From NCBI RefSeq assembly GCF_040706615.1, contig NZ_JAPDRF010000002.1, forward strand, positions 62,001 to 126,000: a stretch of DNA of 64,000 nucleotides, given 5' to 3'. Each line of letters starts with the position of its first letter. Position 1 is the first letter of the stretch. The notes below the pieces were generated by a model that saw only the letters and a program-made list of their open reading frames with translations, did no database searches and was not told the origin of the DNA. A program made the translations under genes and the position numbers. This document shows positions 60,876 to 64,000 of this stretch, in pieces. This DNA comes from Lentisalinibacter sediminis. GTDB lineage: Bacteria; Pseudomonadota; Gammaproteobacteria; Steroidobacterales; Woeseiaceae.

Positions 60876-61427
60876 TTGGACGACGCGCTGATCTTCCTGT
60901 TCCGGACCCTGGCCGACCTGTTCCTGATCGTGCTGCTGCTGCGACTGTTCATGCAGCTGTTCCGGGCGGACTTCCGCAACCCCGTCTCGCAGGCGATCGT
61001 GCGCATCACCTCGCCGTTCATCGTCCCGCTGCGGCGGGTGCTGCCGCCCATGGGCAAGATCGACACGGCCACGCTGCTGGTCATCCTGCTGTTCGAGCTC
61101 GTGTTCGTCGCCGCCATGGCCTACGCACTCAACATGAGCCCCCACGGCTTCGGGCTGCTGTACTACGCGATACTGCGCACGGTCATGGTGGCACTGCGCT
61201 TCTTCTTCTTCGCCATCATCGTCTACGTGATACTGAGCTGGGTGGCACCCGGCACCTACAACCCGGTCACGAGCCTGCTCAGCCAGCTGGTCAACCCCAT
61301 ACTGGATCCCGCCCGACGCATCATCCCCACCATCGGCGGGCTGGATCTCTCGCCGTTGCTGGTCGCAATCCTGCTGCAGGCCGCCAGCATTGCGGTCGGC
61401 GGCGGCCTGCCCGGCGTACTGCACTGA
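60876..61427 (+). CDS. YggT family membrane protein
   Basis: This 183-residue inner-membrane protein has four hydrophobic segments arranged as two YggT repeats. Each contains the motif NPVSQAIVRITSPFIVPLRR or its counterpart NPVTSLLSQLVNPILDPARR. It starts with TTG 60876 behind GGAGTGAG. YggT proteins have been linked to osmotic or ion stress and cell division placement, but the role is uncertain. It forms a conserved operon with yggS and proC. Confidence 0.92.
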   Translation: MDDALIFLFRTLADLFLIVLLLRLFMQLFRADFRNPVSQAIVRITSPFIVPLRRVLPPMGKIDTATLLVILLFELVFVAAMAYALNMSPHGFGLLYYAILRTVMVALRFFFFAIIVYVILSWVAPGTYNPVTSLLSQLVNPILDPARRIIPTIGGLDLSPLLVAILLQAASIAVGGGLPGVLH

Positions 61428-61543
61428 CGGCGACGGCCGAGAGGGCCGGACGGTCGGCGCGCGACCCGGCAGCCGGGCGTTCGGGTCGGGGGAAGCGGAT
61501 GGTTTATAGTAGGGCTCTCATGGAAAGGCACGGGGAGACCGCT

Positions 61544-62020
61544 ATGAGGCCGACGAAAACCATACTGCTTGCGCTGGCGGCTGTGCTGTCCTCCGCCTGC
61601 GGCGATAGCGGGCAGCCGGAGCGCAACGTGCCCGAGGCGATGCCGTCGAGCGAGACGTCCGCCGAGGTCGGCGATTACATCGTGCACTACAACGCGATGA
61701 CCACCGATCAGCTCACGCCGACGGTCGCCCAGAGCACGGGTATCGTCCGTTCCAAGAACCGGGCGATGCTGAACGTGAGCTTCGTGGAGAAGGCGACGGG
61801 CAACACGGTGGAGGGCGGCGTCGAGGTATCGGCGGCGAACCTCACCGGGCAGACGAAGAACATCACGATGCGCCGCGTGCGTGACGGTGAAGCGACCTAC
61901 TACATCGGCGAGGTGCCGGTAGCGCATCGGGAGACACTGGTCTTCAACATCGAGGCGAGGCCGCCCGGCGCCACTCAGCCGACCATGCTGAAGTTTCGCC
62001 GCCAGTTCTTCACGGATTGA
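61544..62020 (+). CDS. DUF4426 lipoprotein
   Basis: This 158-residue protein has a lipoprotein signal (LLALAAVLSSAC) and the DUF4426 domain: YIVHYNAMTTDQLTPTVAQ, KNRAMLNVSFVEK and LVFNIEARPPG. The function is unknown. The ATG at 61544 follows GGGGAGA. In Pseudomonas, metX and metW separate yggT from this gene; they are absent here. Confidence 0.88.
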   Translation: MRPTKTILLALAAVLSSACGDSGQPERNVPEAMPSSETSAEVGDYIVHYNAMTTDQLTPTVAQSTGIVRSKNRAMLNVSFVEKATGNTVEGGVEVSAANLTGQTKNITMRRVRDGEATYYIGEVPVAHRETLVFNIEARPPGATQPTMLKFRRQFFTD

Positions 62021-62148
62021 CGAAACACCGAAAAAAACCCTGCGAAATGCACTTCACCACCTGTCACGACAGGGCGAGTTGTGGTAAGTTGCCGCGCTTT
62101 ATCGAGCCGGGCTTGCCCGGGTTTTGCGTTCCATCCAGGAGTTGATAC

Positions 62149-62487
62149 ATGGCAGCAAAGAAAAAGGCCGCTACCACGGCCAAGAAGGCACCGACCAAGT
62201 CGGAGATCTACAGACACATCGCGGAAGACACCGGACTCACCCGCAAGGACGTCGCCGCGGTCTTCGACTCACTGACCGGCCTTATGAAGAAGAACCTCGG
62301 CGGCCGTGGCGCCCCCGGGACGTTCACGCTGCCCGGCCTGGCCAAGATGACCGTCAAGAAGAAGCCTGCCGTCAAGGCGCGCAAGGGCATCAACCCGTTC
62401 ACGGGCGAGGAGATGATGTTCAAGGCCAAGCCGGCCAGCAAGACGGTGAAGGTCACGGCCCTGAAAGGTCTGAAAGACATGGTCTGA
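62149..62487 (+). CDS. HU-family DNA-binding protein
   Basis: This 112-residue protein has a lysine/alanine-rich N-terminus (AAKKKAATTAKKAPTKSEI) and an HU-like domain (IYRHIAEDTGLTRKDVAAVFDSL, then FTLPGLAKMTVKKKPAVKAR, KGINPFTGEEMMFKAKPA). The N-terminal basic tail and the missing C-terminal arm residues differ from standard HU/IHF, so it belongs to a divergent histone-like branch. A small CCGGG/CCCGG hairpin lies in its leader at 62106-62119, and a strong terminator follows. Confidence 0.88.
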   Translation: MAAKKKAATTAKKAPTKSEIYRHIAEDTGLTRKDVAAVFDSLTGLMKKNLGGRGAPGTFTLPGLAKMTVKKKPAVKARKGINPFTGEEMMFKAKPASKTVKVTALKGLKDMV

Positions 62488-62512
62488 GTCACGTCCGCGT
62501 GACAGGGATCGG

Positions 62513-62540
62513 AAAAGCCGGGCAGCCGCCCGGCTTTTTT
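62513..62540. terminator. bidirectional intrinsic terminator
   Basis: GCCGGGC (62517-62523) and GCCCGGC (62528-62534) form a 7-bp stem with an AGCC loop. T-runs on the plus strand (62535-62540) and A-run 62513-62516 allow use in both directions, serving the HU-like gene and the convergent TerB-like gene. Confidence 0.9.
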
Positions 62541-63003
62541 ATGCCTCGTCGGGGCGGGCCATCAGTTTGCGCCGTATGACCTCGGAACGCGGCACGTAGA
62601 GCAGCTCGCCGATCTTGTGCACCATCGCGTCCTCGTACTTGTCGAGCCGCCCGTCGGCGAAGGCGACGGCCCACAGCCTGCCCATCAGCTCCGACTTCTG
62701 CTGTTCGTCGAGCCGCTCGTGCAGCGTGCGGGTGAACTCGAACAGCGACACAGAATGCTCGACCCGCTCGCTGGCCTCCTCGCGCAGCAGCGCCGCTTCC
62801 TCTTCGGTGAGCTCGTAATGGCGGCGCAGCAGCTCCTCGAGGGCCAGCGCCTCCTCCGCGTCGAAATCGAAATCGGCGCGGGCCACCTCGACCAGCAGCG
62901 CTGCGGCCGCGAGGCGTATGGCGTGCTCCTCGTCCTGCGCCGAGGCACCCTCCTCCGAACCGTCCAGTAATGATTCGAGTTTTCGCGCCAGCGCATCGAG
63001 CAT
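62539..63003 (-). CDS. TerB-family protein
   Basis: This 154-residue all-helical protein matches the TerB/DjlA-N type: EEHAIRLAAAALLVEVARADFDFDAEEALALEELL (acidic metal-binding site in DFDFDAEE) and LWAVAFADGRLDKYEDAMVHKIGELL (second site DGRLDKYED). The two acidic motifs could bind a divalent metal. The family name comes from tellurite resistance, but lone copies usually have another, unknown role. It starts two bases after the hydrolase stop. Confidence 0.87.
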   Translation of the reverse strand: MLDALARKLESLLDGSEEGASAQDEEHAIRLAAAALLVEVARADFDFDAEEALALEELLRRHYELTEEEAALLREEASERVEHSVSLFEFTRTLHERLDEQQKSELMGRLWAVAFADGRLDKYEDAMVHKIGELLYVPRSEVIRRKLMARPDEA

Positions 63004-63005
63004 GA

Positions 63006-63653
63006 TCAGTCCGCGTCCTTCCCCTCGCCGTGGAGCAGCTCGCCGAGCCGCTCACGCAGCAGGGTGAGTTTACCGTGGAAAAAATGGTCGACCTCCGGCA
63101 GCAGCAGGAGTTCCGGGCCCGGCGCAAGCTCGTTGACCCAGTCGACGACGCCGTCGGCATCCACGAGTTCGTCCTCCTCGCCCTGGGCGATGATCCACGG
63201 ACACTCTGGCTGACGCTCGGTGGCCACCGGCAGCCGACCGACGGGCGGCGCCACGGTGATCAGCCGCGCCGGTGTCCGTCGGGCGGCGGCATGGAGCGCC
63301 ACCGCCGCGCCGAACGAGAACCCCGCGAGCCATGCTTCGCCACCGAAACGCCGCGCGGCCCAGTCCATTACCGCCAGCGCATCGTCCACCTCGCCGATCC
63401 CCTCGTCGTAACTGCCCTCGCTGGCCCCGACGCCGCGGAAGTTGAAGCGGACCGCCGCCAGACCCTGCTCGTTGAACACGCGGCACAGCGTGTGCACGAC
63501 CTTGTTCTTCATGCTGCCGCCGTGCCGGGGATGGGGATGGCACGCGACGCCGTAACCGGCGGGCTCGCCTGCCGGCGGCAGCTCGAGCTCCGCCTCGAGA
63601 TCCCCGGCGGGACCCGGGATCATCACCTCTTCACGCCGGGGCAGCTTGCGCAT
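63006..63653 (-). CDS. alpha/beta hydrolase (YsgA/CocE-like small hydrolase)
   Basis: This 215-residue protein has an alpha/beta fold with HPHPRHGGSMKNKVVHTL (oxyanion region), RFNFRGVGASEG, the nucleophile elbow GFSFGAA (serine), IIAQGEEDELV (aspartate region) and the late histidine in DHFFHGKL. This pattern is that of a widespread bacterial subfamily of unknown substrate. The start overlaps the end of the antiporter gene by 23 bases. Confidence 0.87.
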   Translation of the reverse strand: MRKLPRREEVMIPGPAGDLEAELELPPAGEPAGYGVACHPHPRHGGSMKNKVVHTLCRVFNEQGLAAVRFNFRGVGASEGSYDEGIGEVDDALAVMDWAARRFGGEAWLAGFSFGAAVALHAAARRTPARLITVAPPVGRLPVATERQPECPWIIAQGEEDELVDADGVVDWVNELAPGPELLLLPEVDHFFHGKLTLLRERLGELLHGEGKDAD

Positions 63654-64000
63654 CCGCGCCCTCTTCGGCAGCGGCCTTCTTCGGTTTGCCCGGCGCGAAG
63701 TAGACGATGGTATCGCCGGGCTTGGGTTCCAGCTCGTGCTGCACGGAGAAGAGATCCACGTCGCCGTCCGAATCCAGCAGGATGACCTGCATCGCGTCCT
63801 CGGGCCGTTCGCTCAGGAAGTCGCTGTAGCTGTAGTTTTCCGAGAGCTTCGTCTTGTAGAAGGCCCAGCCCCGCACATAGAGCCGCCAGAGCCGTTCGAA
63901 CACCGCATCCTTGTCGAATGCCACGTTGCCCCGGCGCGGCCGCGCGATCGACTTGGGATCGTCCTCGGTCTCCGCCCCCATCGGCAGCTGGAAGACGTGG
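63631..64000 (-). CDS. C-terminal part of a probable NhaP-type sodium/proton antiporter
   Basis: The frame is open to the right edge and the gene continues beyond it; an internal ATG at 63981 is probably not the start. The visible 122 residues are soluble: HVFQLP..., RRGNVAFDKDAVFERLWRLY, YKTKLSENYSYSDFLSE and VDLFSVQHELEPKPGDTIVY. This pattern (VFQLP, then a ligand-binding-like domain ending in PGDTI) resembles the cytosolic C-terminus of NhaP-like antiporters. The family call is by memory of that pattern, so confidence is moderate. Confidence 0.6.
   Translation of the reverse strand, partial: HVFQLPMGAETEDDPKSIARPRRGNVAFDKDAVFERLWRLYVRGWAFYKTKLSENYSYSDFLSERPEDAMQVILLDSDGDVDLFSVQHELEPKPGDTIVYFAPGKPKKAAAEEGADAQAAPA

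Noticed and set aside
62106..62119. CCGGG/CCCGG hairpin before the HU-like gene as an attenuator
   Set aside because: The T-run is too short (TTTT interrupted by G) for an intrinsic terminator; it could be a simple leader hairpin.

Overview
The window is 64 kb of a GC-rich gammaproteobacterial chromosome. Evidence: the rRNA operon has the order 16S-tRNA-Ile-tRNA-Ala-23S-5S with enteric-type boxA sites. Gene neighbourhoods are the pseudomonad/Chromatiales ones (erpA, anmK, M23 peptidase and tyrS together; gshB next to pilG; pilT next to yggS-proC-yggT). TyrA is the fused chorismate mutase/prephenate dehydrogenase type. A cytochrome c', a b561-type cytochrome and a PyrK-like flavoprotein fit a purple-sulfur-bacteria-like (Ectothiorhodospiraceae/Chromatiales) host, but the genus cannot be named from sequence reading alone. 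I see no phage, insertion sequence, integrase or CRISPR array; this is core chromosome.

Layout. 1-0.7 kb: end of a methyltransferase gene. 0.84-6.54 kb (minus): a complete rRNA operon with two tandem promoters, boxB/boxA antitermination sites, two spacer tRNAs, a terminator, and REP-type repeats inside both spacers. 6.7-7.9 kb: cytochrome b561 and cytochrome c'. 8-18 kb: tyrS, M23 peptidase, anmK, ppk, ppx, erpA, bactofilin, a DUF6776-type protein and rppH. 18.2-23 kb: a BtuC-like permease and a Fur-box-controlled ferric iron ABC transporter. 23-25.3 kb: tyrA plus a diguanylate cyclase. 25.4-29.7 kb: a secreted basic protein, glutathione-dependent formaldehyde dehydrogenase, a cytosolic gamma-glutamyltransferase homologue, pdxH and a CPXCG protein. 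29.7-32.9 kb: a propeller/degenerate amidohydrolase, a sigma-54 promoter driving an A-rich RNA, and a membrane-anchored metallopeptidase. 32.9-38.3 kb: B12 uptake (BtuD-like ATPase, cobalamin riboswitch, btuB, adenosyltransferase, btuF) with an inositol-phosphatase-family gene. 38.3-40.7 kb: ampE, ampD, rsmE. 40.75-49.9 kb: the pil-chp twitching chemosensory operon (pilG-pilH-pilI-pilJ-chpA-chpC). 50-55.5 kb: a solute-binding protein, a small secreted protein, gshB, a TonB-like protein, yqgE, ruvX and a PyrK-like protein. 55.6-59.2 kb: three PilT/PilU-family ATPase genes. 59.3-62.5 kb: yggS, proC, yggT, a DUF4426 lipoprotein and an HU-like protein. 62.5-64 kb: a TerB-like protein, an alpha/beta hydrolase and the end of a probable Na+/H+ antiporter.

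Themes. Three systems are nearly complete: type IV pilus retraction and its control (three ATPases plus a Chp pathway that lacks the adaptation enzymes and the PilJ sensor domain), cobalamin uptake and activation (dispersed over 20 kb), and peptidoglycan recycling (anmK, ampD, ampE, M23 peptidase).

The most interesting undescribed element is at 31.73-32.04 kb. A near-consensus sigma-54 promoter precedes about 230 nt without a credible ORF. This RNA carries long runs of ARN triplets (the Hfq distal-face binding pattern) and ends in a strong intrinsic terminator. I propose a CrcZ-like Hfq-sequestering RNA. Other oddities are a ppx gene with no canonical start codon, REP elements within the rRNA operon, and a hairpin-filled intergenic region at 55.55-55.90 kb.
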